Of a DNA stretch of 64,000 bases, positions 26,908 to 35,888 are shown one piece after another. The notes below the pieces were generated by a model. It saw nothing but the letters and a program-made list of their open reading frames with translations. It had not been told where the DNA came from and made no database searches. How positions within the stretch are numbered: position 1 is the stretch's first letter; each line of letters begins with the position of its first letter. Source of the stretch: Staphylococcus canis. Its GTDB lineage: Bacteria; Bacillota; Bacilli; Staphylococcales; Staphylococcaceae. Made by a program: the position numbers and the translations under genes. The stretch covers positions 1 to 64,000 of the forward strand of contig NZ_JABANU010000014.1 of assembly GCF_016238445.1 (NCBI RefSeq), in the 5' to 3' direction.

Positions 26908-27551
26908 CACTCCACCTCACGATTCTCATGTTTTTTCGAACGCTTTTTGGAATAATATTTTTGAGCTTCTTGGATTTCGTCTTTAATTTCAGACATTTCC
27001 TCGTCTAATAAAAATGCCGCTTCAGCTGCCCGTTCAAGACGCGTTTGAATTTCTGGAGGATAATCTCCATCATATTTGTATCTAAGCGTATGTTCGATTG
27101 TTGCCCAAAAATTCATAGCTAAAGTACGTATTTGAATCTCAGCTAAGATAGATTTTGTCCCATTTAAAGTTTCAATTGGATATTCAATAATCACATGATA
27201 CGAACGATATCCACTTTGTTTTGTATTGTTAATGTAATCTCGTTCTTCGACAACTTTAAAATCCTCACGTTGTCGTAACAAATCTACAACTTTATCAATA
27301 TCGTCCACAAATTGACACATGATACGCAATCCAGCAATGTCATACATGTCATCACTTAAGCGATCATATGGTATACCCCTTTTGTTGGCCTTATCAATAA
27401 TACTCGTAATTGGTTTTACACGTCCTGTAACAAATTCTATTGGTGAATTATGTTCTGTCACCTCGTATTGTTTTCGTAACCCCTTTAGTTTAACTTTAAG
27501 TTCGTCAATAGCTTGGCGATAAGGCGATAGAAAAATTTCCCATTGATTCAT
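26907..27551 (-). CDS. relQ: Small alarmone synthetase RelQ (GTP pyrophosphokinase)
   Basis: A 214 aa single-domain (p)ppGpp synthetase (YjbM/SAS1 type) without a hydrolase domain. RelA/SpoT synthetase motifs are visible: [13 protein letters not shown] (about residues 43-55), [18 protein letters not shown] and AEIQIRT. It makes pppGpp/ppGpp/pGpp during cell-wall or other stress and is typically a tetramer activated by pppGpp. The tail is highly charged. It is 16 nt from UPF0738 and overlaps nadK. Confidence 0.95.
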   Translation of the reverse strand: MNQWEIFLSPYRQAIDELKVKLKGLRKQYEVTEHNSPIEFVTGRVKPITSIIDKANKRGIPYDRLSDDMYDIAGLRIMCQFVDDIDKVVDLLRQREDFKVVEERDYINNTKQSGYRSYHVIIEYPIETLNGTKSILAEIQIRTLAMNFWATIEHTLRYKYDGDYPPEIQTRLERAAEAAFLLDEEMSEIKDEIQEAQKYYSKKRSKKHENREVE

Positions 27552-27567
27552 AATTGTTCACTCCACT

Positions 27568-27915
27568 TCATGCTAATTCAAAAGTTTCTTCTACAGCAGC
27601 AACAAAGTCTTTACCATAATTGGAGTTCCCTTGAATATTTTCAAGTAAATAATCTAATTCTTCGTGAAAACGTTCAAGGACAAGTGTGTCATTCACTACC
27701 AATTGTTTATCACGATTATGATGTAGCATCGACCACGTTTCTTGAACAAAAATTAAGTATGAATAAGAAGATCCATCATCAAGTAGACTCACAAAAGCAT
27801 AGTTGTCACTATCTACTAACATTTGACCAGCTTCTGTAAATCCTTCTGTAGATTGATCTGTATAACATAAAATTCGATCATCTTGAATTTTAATTTCGTT
27901 GACATATATACGCAT
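27568..27915 (-). CDS. UPF0738 family protein
   Basis: A 115 aa acidic cytosolic protein that matches the staphylococcal UPF0738 family found directly upstream of relQ. Function unknown. It starts at ATG after AAGGAGG and is the first gene of the relQ-nadK-rluD-mgtE-cpaA run. No catalytic motif or membrane segment is seen. Confidence 0.82.
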   Translation of the reverse strand: MRIYVNEIKIQDDRILCYTDQSTEGFTEAGQMLVDSDNYAFVSLLDDGSSYSYLIFVQETWSMLHHNRDKQLVVNDTLVLERFHEELDYLLENIQGNSNYGKDFVAAVEETFELA

Positions 27916-28059
27916 ACCTTTTCCTCCTTATCAAGTTATAGTTTAACATAATTTACCGTTCACCTCATGTTGAATCACTCTATACGAAATACTTTCAAAA
28001 GAGATGATTTTCAGTCATAATTTAAAAATAAACGCTACATGATAAGAGGAGGATAGAGC

Positions 28060-28647
28060 ATGGCTCAAGCACAAGAAATAGAATTCAAACAATTAATTGA
28101 CGCTGAAACTTATCAAACTATTAGAACAGCCTATTTTAAAACACAACAGCCATTCACCCAAAAAAATCATTACATTGATACGCCAGATTTACAAATCGCA
28201 CAGCATAAAATGGCACTTAGAATCCGTGAGAAAGACGATGGATTAGAGTTAACGTTAAAAGTGCCTGCAAAAATAGGTTTAACAGAATATAACTCACCTA
28301 TTTCAATATTACCTACTCAACAAATACCATCCTCAGAATTACCACATGATGTCGTTACAATACTCAAACAACATGATATTAACATCTCAAATCTTAAAAT
28401 TTTAGGTGCACTTGAAACTAAAAGAATGGAAACACAACTCGAAAACGGCTTGCTTGTTTTAGATCATAGTTTATATTTAGGAACTGAAGATTATGAGTTA
28501 GAGTTTGAAGTGAATGACTATGATAGAGGATTAGTAGCCTTCCAAGCAATTCTGGATCAGTTTCATTTAACACATAACCCCCCGAAAAACAAAGTACAAC
28601 GTTTTTTCGAACGTCAAGCTGAATTAAAAGAAGATGAGATAGAGTAA
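28060..28647 (+). CDS. CYTH domain protein (YjbK-like triphosphate-tunnel enzyme)
   Basis: A 195 aa protein with the CYTH start motif ExExK (EIEFK, residues 6-10) and alternating charged strands (LRIREKDDGLELTLKVP) that line the triphosphate tunnel. Relatives include thiamine triphosphatases, inorganic triphosphatases and class IV adenylate cyclases. Which substrate is used is not known. ATG behind AGAGGAGG. It lies divergently from relQ, as in B. subtilis yjbK-yjbM. Confidence 0.88.
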   Translation: MAQAQEIEFKQLIDAETYQTIRTAYFKTQQPFTQKNHYIDTPDLQIAQHKMALRIREKDDGLELTLKVPAKIGLTEYNSPISILPTQQIPSSELPHDVVTILKQHDINISNLKILGALETKRMETQLENGLLVLDHSLYLGTEDYELEFEVNDYDRGLVAFQAILDQFHLTHNPPKNKVQRFFERQAELKEDEIE

Positions 28648-28814
28648 ATTGGTAAAGTTCTAGTGAATCGCTATTTTTAAAACCTTAGATTTATCATAAA
28701 GTTATATTTCTGATACAATATCACTTCTAATCTAATAGGCAAGTGCTTTTGCTTTGAATTGTAAAAATTCATGTTATTATTTATGTATATAATGAAACTA
28801 AATTGGTGATTAAT

Positions 28815-29186
28815 ATGACAAAAACGCCTTATGATATTATCGGACAAGATGCTTTATACCAAATGATTGATCATTTTTATCAACTCGTTGAACAAGACAA
28901 TCGCATCAATCATTTATTCCCTGGTGACTTTGCTGAAACAGCACGTAAACAAAAACAGTTCTTAACTCAATTTTTAGGTGGCCCAGATTTGTATACACAA
29001 GAACATGGTCATCCAATGTTAAGACAACGTCATCTCCCTTTTACAATTGACCAAGCTGCAAAAGAAGCTTGGCTTGAAAATATGGCCACTGCTATTGAAA
29101 CGGCAAACTTGCCTGACGGTGTAGGCTCATATTTATATGAGAGATTACGTTTAACTGCGAATCATATGGTTAATACTGAAAATTAA
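28815..29186 (+). CDS. Truncated haemoglobin, group II (YjbI-like)
   Basis: A 123 aa 2-on-2 globin. Residues typical of trHbO are visible: FY in the B helix (about residues 20-21), the proximal His in LRQRHLPF (about residue 72) and a conserved Trp at the G helix (EAWLENM). Group II globins bind O2 or NO and may protect against oxidative or nitrosative stress. I use ATG 28815, 5 nt after GGTGA, rather than the upstream GTG. It is followed at once by yjbH, as in B. subtilis. Confidence 0.92.
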   Translation: MTKTPYDIIGQDALYQMIDHFYQLVEQDNRINHLFPGDFAETARKQKQFLTQFLGGPDLYTQEHGHPMLRQRHLPFTIDQAAKEAWLENMATAIETANLPDGVGSYLYERLRLTANHMVNTEN

Positions 29187-29200
29187 TTGAAGGTGAAAAC

Positions 29201-29992
29201 ATGACTGAAGAATTACGCATTTTAACTAATAGTCGTCGTGAAGATTTGAATCTTTCACCTGTGAGCAAAATTGAAATATATTCTTTTTTCGATCCATTTA
29301 GTGAAGAGAGCTTTAAACTTTCTGCAGTATTATCAAAATTGAGAATCGAATATCATCAATATCTCCGTATTCGTCATATATTAAATCCGTCTTTACGTGT
29401 ACTAACGAAGTGTCAGGCACAAAGTACATCTGATCGTGATAATATCGCACTCGCCTTTAAAGCAGCTGAATTACAAGGTCGAGCGCGCGCACATCGTTTC
29501 ATGCATTTGATTCAAAATGAAATCATTCCGAAACGTGATATTGTCACTGAAGAAATGATAGCAAAGTGTATTATTAATGCAGGACTGGATTTTGACGTTT
29601 ACCAAGATGATTTAAAGCATGGTAAACTACGTGAAAGTTTAAAAGTCGATCTTCATATTGCACGAGAAATGGAAGTCGAAATGGCCCCTTCTCTAGTATT
29701 TTTCAATGAAGACATTCAAGAAGAGGGATTAAAAGTGGAAGGCTTATACCCATATCACATTTACACTTATATCATTAATGAAATGATGGGAACGCCTATT
29801 GAAAAAAATCTTCCGCCCAAACTTTGTGACTACATTCAACAAAAGCAACTTGTTACAGAAGAAGAATTATTAACAATTTACGAATGGCCTAAAAAAACAC
29901 TTAAAAAAGAACTCAAAAAGTTAGTATTACAACAGAAAGTAGAAAAATTGACCTATCCTAGTGGTGAATTTTGGAAATCTAAAATGTCGTAA
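29201..29992 (+). CDS. yjbH: ClpXP adaptor for Spx, YjbH
   Basis: A 263 aa DsbA-like (thioredoxin-fold) protein closely matching S. aureus YjbH, with the conserved QAQSTSDRDNIALA and KVEGLYPYHIYTYIINEMMG stretches. It delivers Spx to ClpXP for degradation, so its loss stabilises Spx and affects oxidative and antibiotic stress responses. The thioredoxin-type CxxC is absent: that position reads SFFDPFSEE. It follows the globin gene by 14 nt. spx is encoded 7 kb away in this window. Confidence 0.94.
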   Translation: MTEELRILTNSRREDLNLSPVSKIEIYSFFDPFSEESFKLSAVLSKLRIEYHQYLRIRHILNPSLRVLTKCQAQSTSDRDNIALAFKAAELQGRARAHRFMHLIQNEIIPKRDIVTEEMIAKCIINAGLDFDVYQDDLKHGKLRESLKVDLHIAREMEVEMAPSLVFFNEDIQEEGLKVEGLYPYHIYTYIINEMMGTPIEKNLPPKLCDYIQQKQLVTEEELLTIYEWPKKTLKKELKKLVLQQKVEKLTYPSGEFWKSKMS

Positions 29993-30021
29993 TATCTAAA
30001 TAAATAGTAATACAAAGAATG

Positions 30022-30062
30022 ATTAAACGGTTAGCGAATCCACTCACTAACCGTTTTTGTAT
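30022..30062 (+). terminator. Terminator after yjbH
   Basis: Arms AAACGGTTAG(CG) and (CA)CTAACCGTTTTT with a short loop. It ends the CYTH-globin-yjbH unit and probably also acts against the convergent ABC cassette. Confidence 0.75.
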
Positions 30063-30068
30063 ACTATA

Positions 30069-30479
30069 TTAGTACTTCCCCATTTGTATTCGTTTTATAA
30101 TACTTAACAGTATAGTTATCAAAGTTGTTATAACAAATTGTTGCAAAAACAAACCAAAGTATGTACCAAAGCCAATATTTCTACTGAATGAAAATGTAGA
30201 AGTTGAACTTTGAGTAGTATTATTTTCTATTATTTGTATTGGTATATGATTAAGCAGGATAAACATCAACACAGCATATATTATACTTACAAGAGCTATA
30301 ATCAACCATTTATATTTTGATAATGATGCTATCCTTCCTCCAAGAATTGCTAATAATACCGTTGGAATAACTTGTCCAACCAACATAAATTGAAAAATAT
30401 TTAAATGAACCGCAATCGCGAAACATACAACATACTCGCTTAAAATAATAAATATTAATATTAAATCCCATTTTTTCAT
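30069..30479 (-). CDS. Small membrane protein of unknown function beside an ABC transporter
   Basis: A 136 aa protein with four predicted membrane helices (about 7-27, 32-50, 56-76 and 106-128) and an outside-facing Ser/Thr-rich loop (about 86-102). I do not recognise a family. ATG behind AAAGGAAGAG. It lies 77 nt downstream of the FtsX-type permease on the same strand and probably belongs to that cassette. An immunity or accessory role is only a guess from position. Confidence 0.65.
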   Translation of the reverse strand: MKKWDLILIFIILSEYVVCFAIAVHLNIFQFMLVGQVIPTVLLAILGGRIASLSKYKWLIIALVSIIYAVLMFILLNHIPIQIIENNTTQSSTSTFSFSRNIGFGTYFGLFLQQFVITTLITILLSIIKRIQMGKY

Positions 30480-30556
30480 AAACTCTTCCTTTACTTAGAG
30501 ATGTAATTAGGACAACTCAATCAATAATCTAAGGCACTTATTAAAAGTTCTAGCAT

Positions 30557-31717
30557 TTACCTTAATCCTTCTACTACATTTTTATGTGCAGCAACCATTG
30601 CAGGTATAATGCTAAACAGCACACCAAAAACTGCTGTAATTGTTAATGTGATCACGACTTGTACTATAGAAACAGATGCTACCATCCCTGAAAGGTTCAT
30701 TAAAGCAATCATAATAAGTGCCGCGATTACACCTAAAATTCCGCCAAAAAATGAAAGTAGTGTGCCTTCAATGATATATGAAGTATAAATGTGTGACTTT
30801 TTCGCGCCTAGAGCACGTCTTATCGCTATTTCTTTACTTCTCTCACTAATTGTTGAGAATAAAGCATTCATTACACCAAATCCAGCTACAAAAATTGAAA
30901 TACTTGATAATAAAGCAATAAAATTCAATATCGTACTAGTTTCTGCTTTCGTATCTTTGTAGACTTGTGTATTATCAATAAAGTCGTACGTTCCCTCTTT
31001 TGCGTGAGTGCCATGTTTATCTAATAAGGATAGCATGTCATATACTTCGGCTGGTTTATCTGTATCAACATCCAGTTGATCGTAAAAAATGTGGTTTTTA
31101 AACAAATATTGGACTGTTTTTTCGGAAATTAAGACATCTGGCAAAACTTCTTTAACAGCTGAACTTTGATATATTGTTTGAATGAATAAGCGGTGTCCAT
31201 TGATCTTTATTGTTGCCCCTATATAATTTTCTATATGTGGTTGTCGCGTTAACTTCATTAAAGCTTTATCACTGATGGCTATTCCATTTTTGCTTTTCAG
31301 ACTTGTCCAATCTTTACCTTTTAAAATTTCAGGTGGCGTAATTTGATGCTGATCTAAATCTTTTAAAGTTCTATAACTTAAAATTTGATGATTATTTTCA
31401 AATTCTATAGGTGTTTCTTTTCCATATGAACTGGATACTAATCTAGGATGATAACTCGTATGTTTTTCAATTAGCTTTTGATCTTCTGAAGTGAAACCTT
31501 GTTGATTTAATCGGTGATGCGGTGTAAATGTAAGAGATGTCGTATGTGCTTCGATATCCATATCTTCAGATAGTGCATTAAATGTATAAGATTGACTTGA
31601 AAGTATCATTAAAACGACAAATGTCGCGATACCTATAGCTATAGCTGTAAGTATACTCTGTCTTTTATTTCGCTTAAGTAACTTTAATACATCTTTAAAT
31701 ATTCTATATTTTTGCAT
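30557..31717 (-). CDS. MacB/FtsX-type ABC transporter permease
   Basis: A 386 aa permease with one N-terminal membrane helix (about 20-42), a large extracellular MacB-type core domain (about 45-260) and three C-terminal helices (about 262-285, 312-340 and 350-372). This is the mechanotransmission type used for peptide or lipid efflux or signalling, not classical import. It overlaps the ATPase gene by 14 nt, so the two form one transporter. The motif GFGVMNALFSTISERSKEIAI-like region before helix 3 (residues about 277-300) is typical of the family. Confidence 0.88.
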   Translation of the reverse strand: MQKYRIFKDVLKLLKRNKRQSILTAIAIGIATFVVLMILSSQSYTFNALSEDMDIEAHTTSLTFTPHHRLNQQGFTSEDQKLIEKHTSYHPRLVSSSYGKETPIEFENNHQILSYRTLKDLDQHQITPPEILKGKDWTSLKSKNGIAISDKALMKLTRQPHIENYIGATIKINGHRLFIQTIYQSSAVKEVLPDVLISEKTVQYLFKNHIFYDQLDVDTDKPAEVYDMLSLLDKHGTHAKEGTYDFIDNTQVYKDTKAETSTILNFIALLSSISIFVAGFGVMNALFSTISERSKEIAIRRALGAKKSHIYTSYIIEGTLLSFFGGILGVIAALIMIALMNLSGMVASVSIVQVVITLTITAVFGVLFSIIPAMVAAHKNVVEGLR

Positions 31718-32396
31718 GTTGTATACCTAATTTCTCGCTTAATGTGCCTGCTTTTAACTCTAAAATTTTAGTACTACATTTCGCCACTTCCAAATCATGT
31801 GTCACAAGTAAAATGGTTCTACCTTCTTTATGAAGTGTCACTAAAATATTTAAAATTTCATTCCGTGTCATCTCATCTAATGCGCCTGTTGGCTCATCAG
31901 CTATAATTAATTTAGGATTATGAATTAATGCCCGCATGATAGCCACTCTCTGTTTTTGACCACCAGATAAATTTTTAGGATACGCGTCTAGTTTTTCATA
32001 CATTCCCATTTGTTGTGCTAGTCTTTCGATATTTGTAGATTCCTGTTGTTGATGATTATATAGATGAGGTAATAAAACATTCTCTCGAACTGTATATTCA
32101 TCGATTAAATTAAAATCTTGGAAAATGAATCCAATATCTTGATTTCTATGTTCTGACAATTGATCGTCATTCATCTTTCGAACATCTCGTTGATTAAAAT
32201 AATATTCACCTTCAAAGTTTGTATCTAGTAATCCTAAAATACTTATTAATGTTGATTTACCTACCCCAGACGTACCCATGATCGCTATAAAATCACCTCT
32301 AGAGATATTTAATTCTATATTTTCAAAAACTTTTGTGATTATGTCCCCCTTACGATAAACTTTTGTAAGATTAATACATTCTATAATTTTACTCAT
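31704..32396 (-). CDS. ABC transporter ATP-binding protein, MacB/LolD type
   Basis: A 230 aa ATPase: Walker A GTSGVGKST (about residues 40-48), signature LSGGQKQR, Walker B LIIADEPTGALD and an H-loop in VTHD. It pairs with the overlapping FtsX-type permease. I use ATG 32396, 5 nt after AAAGGAAG; a TTG 15 nt upstream would include the ribosome-binding site. Minus-strand TATAAAAT sequence about 45 nt upstream is a probable -10 element. No sensor kinase or regulator is adjacent. Confidence 0.9.
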   Translation of the reverse strand: MSKIIECINLTKVYRKGDIITKVFENIELNISRGDFIAIMGTSGVGKSTLISILGLLDTNFEGEYYFNQRDVRKMNDDQLSEHRNQDIGFIFQDFNLIDEYTVRENVLLPHLYNHQQQESTNIERLAQQMGMYEKLDAYPKNLSGGQKQRVAIMRALIHNPKLIIADEPTGALDEMTRNEILNILVTLHKEGRTILLVTHDLEVAKCSTKILELKAGTLSEKLGIQHAKI

Positions 32397-32695
32397 TTGA
32401 CTTCCTTTCAAATAAGGTTGTATGTTTCTTATATTTTATACCACCCTATTCCAGAAGTGTATATGTATTATTAAAATTTAAGTTTTAAAACAATCATTTA
32501 ATTAAGGCAATATCTCGTCTTTAAATAGTAATATTCTAATCATAAAGAATCTTGAATAGACTATTTTGTAACTAATCTTATTACGTGTTGGATTATATTG
32601 TTATAAAAGTAATGAATATTTTAAAATGTAGTAACTTAACTTATTCATTTTTAAGTATGAGTTCAATTAAGAGGATTTGTGCCGATTTGAAGCAT
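32397..32695. other. AT-rich gap between the ABC cassette and rsaE
   Basis: About 300 bp with no reading frame supported by a ribosome-binding site. It contains the presumed minus-strand promoter of the ABC cassette (a TATAAA near 32436). An open frame on the plus strand at 32585-32806 overlaps rsaE and lacks a ribosome-binding site. Confidence 0.55.
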
Positions 32696-32792
32696 AAAAA
32701 AACGCCGTGTTCTGACACGGCGCTAAACAAAGGGGATGGGAGAAATTTTTCACTTCAAACAAAGGGGTATGTTTGTTATGTGATTAATTTCA
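32696..32792 (-). ncRNA. rsaE: Small regulatory RNA RsaE (RoxS)
   Basis: The sequence matches the S. aureus RsaE that I remember, including the unpaired C-rich stretches CATACCCCTTTG and CTCCCATCCCC and the terminator stem CGCCGTGT/ACACGGCG followed by seven T. Promoter TTGAAA (32823-32828), 17 bp, TATATT (32800-32805). In S. aureus it lies between pepF and yjbH, as here apart from the inserted ABC genes. RsaE is made under SrrAB control and represses TCA-cycle, folate and opp3 mRNAs by pairing at ribosome-binding sites. Confidence 0.93.
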
Positions 32793-32892
32793 TGGTGTTA
32801 ATATAACATGTGTTTCAGTCTCTTTCAACCCTTTAACTTGTAAAAATTAAATATTTCACAAATCCGTCAAATTGTAAACGAATTCATTTACA

Positions 32893-34701
32893 TCAAGCTT
32901 TCATTAATTTTTCAAAAGCGTCTAGTTTTTGTTCGAATACTTCGCATGCATCCTCAATTGGTTGTGGTGTTGTCATATCAACACCTGCATTCTTTAAGAT
33001 TTCGATTGGATAGTTTGAACTACCTTTTTTCAGGAATTCATTAATGTAACGCTCAACAGCCGGTTTTCCTTCTGTTAATATTTGATGACTTAAGCTTTGA
33101 GCTGCACTATAACCAGTTGCATATTGATATACATAATAATTCATATAAAAGTGTGGAATACGTGACCACTCTTTACTAATATGTTCATCCGTTTCAACAG
33201 TATCACCGAAATACAAGCGATTTAATTTCGCATATTCTTCATTCATTCGATGTGCTGTTAATGGTTCTCCTGCTTCTTCAATTTGATGAATTTTATGTTC
33301 AAACTCTGCAAACATAGTTTGACGGAATAACGTTGCACGGAATCGTTCGAGTTCTTGGTTCAGTAATAATAATCGACGTTTATCATCTAAATGTTTATCC
33401 ATGTAATCACTAAGTAGCGCTTCATTACATGTTGAAGCAACTTCTGCAACAAATATAGAATAGTCACTATGATTTGACGGTTGATGTTTACGACTAAAAT
33501 AACTATGTGCAGAGTGTCCAAATTCATGAACAAGTGTATATAAATCTGATATTGTATCTGACCAGTTCAATAAGATGAAAGGATTGGTTTTGTGAGCTCC
33601 TGATGAATAACCACCAGAACGTTTACCTTTATTTTCATAAACATCGACCCATCGATTATTTAAACCTTCTTTCACCACTTCAAGATATTCTTCACCCATT
33701 GGTTCTAAGCCTTTTAGCATCCATTCAACCGCTTCTTCATAAGGCATTTCAAATTTAATATCTTTGACTAATGGCGTATACATATCGTACATTTTTAAAT
33801 CATCTAAACCAAGTAGCTCCTGACGTAAGCGAGTATAGCGATGAAGTAATGGTAAATACTTATGAACTGTTTTGATTAAATTGTCATATACTTCTTCTGG
33901 AATGTGATTATGACTTAGTGCTTGTTCTCGAGCAGTTTGATAATGATGTGAACGTGCATTAAATACATGTTTTTTCACTTCTCCAGCAAGCGTTGCACTT
34001 AACGTATTATTATAAGCTCCATAAGCTTGGTATACGTTATTATAAGCAGATGCTCTTAAAATACGATCATCTGACTCTAAATATTTGATGAATGTCCCTT
34101 GTGTTAACGGATGTTTTTGTCCATCTTTATCTTCTACATCCTCAAATTTCAAATCTGCATTATCAAACATACTGAATACATTACCAGGTGTCGCTAATGC
34201 GTCTTGAGCTTCAGTTAATAACTTTTCTTTATCTGCATCAAGTACGTGTGGGCGTTGTTTATTAAGTAATTCTAAGTCAAATTCGAAGCGTTTTAATCCT
34301 TCGTGTTCTTGAACAAATTGTTGTAACTTTGCTTGATCGATTTGTAAAAGTTCTGGTACTAAAAAGCTCCATGCAGAACTTAATTTAATCGCTAATTGAT
34401 GTGCTCGAGCTTCAAAGCCAGTGTATTTATCATTTGCTGTATCTTGATCTTGTTTAAGATGCGCATAAACATATACCGCTTCAAGCTCTGTTTCAACTTC
34501 ATCTTCTAGCGATAATGCTTGATATAATGTTTCAGCATCGTCACCAAGATGACCTTTATATTGTTCCTCTTGACCTAAATAACCTTCGACGTTACGAAAT
34601 GCCGCTTCCCAAGCTTCATCACTTTCAAAAATAGTTGTTAAATCCCATGTATATTCAGGGTATTTTTGTTCTTGTTCTTCTCTCGTTAATTGTTGACTCA
34701 T
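32893..34701 (-). CDS. pepF: Oligoendopeptidase F
   Basis: A 602 aa M3B zinc metallopeptidase with the HEFGHSAH (HExxH) motif at about residues 392-399 and the third zinc-ligand region downstream (about EVAST). It cleaves short peptides in the cytosol. The length is typical. ATG after AGAGGAGG. It lies 70 nt after coiA without an obvious terminator, the same pairing as in other staphylococci. The next element downstream is rsaE. Confidence 0.94.
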   Translation of the reverse strand: MSQQLTREEQEQKYPEYTWDLTTIFESDEAWEAAFRNVEGYLGQEEQYKGHLGDDAETLYQALSLEDEVETELEAVYVYAHLKQDQDTANDKYTGFEARAHQLAIKLSSAWSFLVPELLQIDQAKLQQFVQEHEGLKRFEFDLELLNKQRPHVLDADKEKLLTEAQDALATPGNVFSMFDNADLKFEDVEDKDGQKHPLTQGTFIKYLESDDRILRASAYNNVYQAYGAYNNTLSATLAGEVKKHVFNARSHHYQTAREQALSHNHIPEEVYDNLIKTVHKYLPLLHRYTRLRQELLGLDDLKMYDMYTPLVKDIKFEMPYEEAVEWMLKGLEPMGEEYLEVVKEGLNNRWVDVYENKGKRSGGYSSGAHKTNPFILLNWSDTISDLYTLVHEFGHSAHSYFSRKHQPSNHSDYSIFVAEVASTCNEALLSDYMDKHLDDKRRLLLLNQELERFRATLFRQTMFAEFEHKIHQIEEAGEPLTAHRMNEEYAKLNRLYFGDTVETDEHISKEWSRIPHFYMNYYVYQYATGYSAAQSLSHQILTEGKPAVERYINEFLKKGSSNYPIEILKNAGVDMTTPQPIEDACEVFEQKLDAFEKLMKA

Positions 34702-34771
34702 GTTATTCCTCCTCTAAACGATACGATACCTTTATTTTCTCATTTTCAAATCAACTATGCACACTATATCC

Positions 34772-35740
34772 TCATATTTGTAAAATTTTGCAATATTTTT
34801 TGATTAATAATTCAAGTATGACGTCTATATTGATATTTTGTTGATAAAAATATCTAATTTTCATCATAGATTTAAGTGTTTGAAATATTGGTAATTGGTA
34901 TTTATGGCAATAGAGAACTTGAAGTTGCCATAATACTGGATGTGTCTGAAAATAGAGTTGTTCTGGAAATAAAAAGCCTGTAACTTTCAATATTTGGGCA
35001 TCAGTCATGTGTAAACGGTATGCCAATGATAATGTTGGTTCGAGCACACTATTTTTCCGACGACATTGAAAAAGATAATCGAGTAAGCGAGACGAGGAAA
35101 GTTTTCGTACAGTTATTTCATTAATATATTGAGATTTTAAAGTCATATCTAAACATGCTTTAATTGATATGCGTTCAACTTTAGCGTTAAATTGCTTAGC
35201 TGTAATAGGTATTAATTGAGCTAATCGTTTTAACTCTAAATTTATAGGGTCAATGCAGATTAAATGGCCATTATTATGATCTATCAAGGTTTGATGTAAT
35301 TGACTAAATTGGAACAATTCTCTTTTTATGTTAGGGAGTCGAGTAATCCAAATCACACGATATCCTAATTGATTAAGACCAGCTGTTCGTTGTTGAATCT
35401 CCTTGATTGAAATTGGACTAAGTTGCACCTCAATAGCAGTATGCTGAACTAGAATATCAGGTATTTGTTGAATGTCAGGTAACCATACCTCCATGTTTGC
35501 ATCATATCCTAACATACAACATTGTTGATAAATATGATGTTTATAACGTAAATGTTCTAATGATTCAGAAGGATGTGATGACTTAAGTCGACAATGCGTT
35601 CGATGTGCGAAATGCGCAACTTTAGTCTGTCCATTTCGTAAAATTACAGGAGCTTGGCACACAGGACAATAGTATTGATTAGACTTTGATGCATGTTGTG
35701 CAAAGACTTGTTGATGCTTGTGATTCATTGCTGTTAACAT
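34772..35740 (-). CDS. coiA: Competence protein CoiA
   Basis: A 322 aa protein with an N-terminal zinc-finger-like part (YYCPVCQAPVILRNG) followed by HFAHR, and a nuclease-like core (EHLRYKH...ALE-V-L style region with DILV and EVQLSPI, about residues 95-115). CoiA promotes recombination after DNA uptake in transformable Firmicutes. I use ATG 35740, 6 nt after GAGGAGG; an in-frame codon 15 nt upstream is less likely. The reading frame is intact. Confidence 0.88.
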   Translation of the reverse strand: MLTAMNHKHQQVFAQHASKSNQYYCPVCQAPVILRNGQTKVAHFAHRTHCRLKSSHPSESLEHLRYKHHIYQQCCMLGYDANMEVWLPDIQQIPDILVQHTAIEVQLSPISIKEIQQRTAGLNQLGYRVIWITRLPNIKRELFQFSQLHQTLIDHNNGHLICIDPINLELKRLAQLIPITAKQFNAKVERISIKACLDMTLKSQYINEITVRKLSSSRLLDYLFQCRRKNSVLEPTLSLAYRLHMTDAQILKVTGFLFPEQLYFQTHPVLWQLQVLYCHKYQLPIFQTLKSMMKIRYFYQQNINIDVILELLIKKYCKILQI

Positions 35741-35788
35741 ATGAAACCTCCTCATACATTAACACGCTAATAAAAATATGTTTACTTT

Positions 35789-35846
35789 AAAAAAAGCTAA
35801 TTCAATTGTAATAGATGCATGTTCATCTCCAACTGAATTAGCTTAA
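35789..35846 (-). terminator. Terminator of mecA
   Basis: Minus-strand arms AGCTAATTCAGTTG and CAATTGAATTAGCT (one wobble) around a 21 nt loop, then a run of six T, 43 nt past the mecA stop codon. Confidence 0.8.
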
Positions 35847-35888
35847 CTTTAAAACAATGAGTATTTAATTTATAGATTCATTATCACA

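Noticed and set aside
32761-32792. Tiny ORF MKLIT at the 5' end of rsaE
   Set aside because: Five codons with no ribosome-binding site; it lies in the known RsaE RNA and is probably incidental.
32585-32806. Plus-strand ORF of 73 codons near rsaE
   Set aside because: It runs antisense through rsaE, has no ribosome-binding site and no recognisable protein features.
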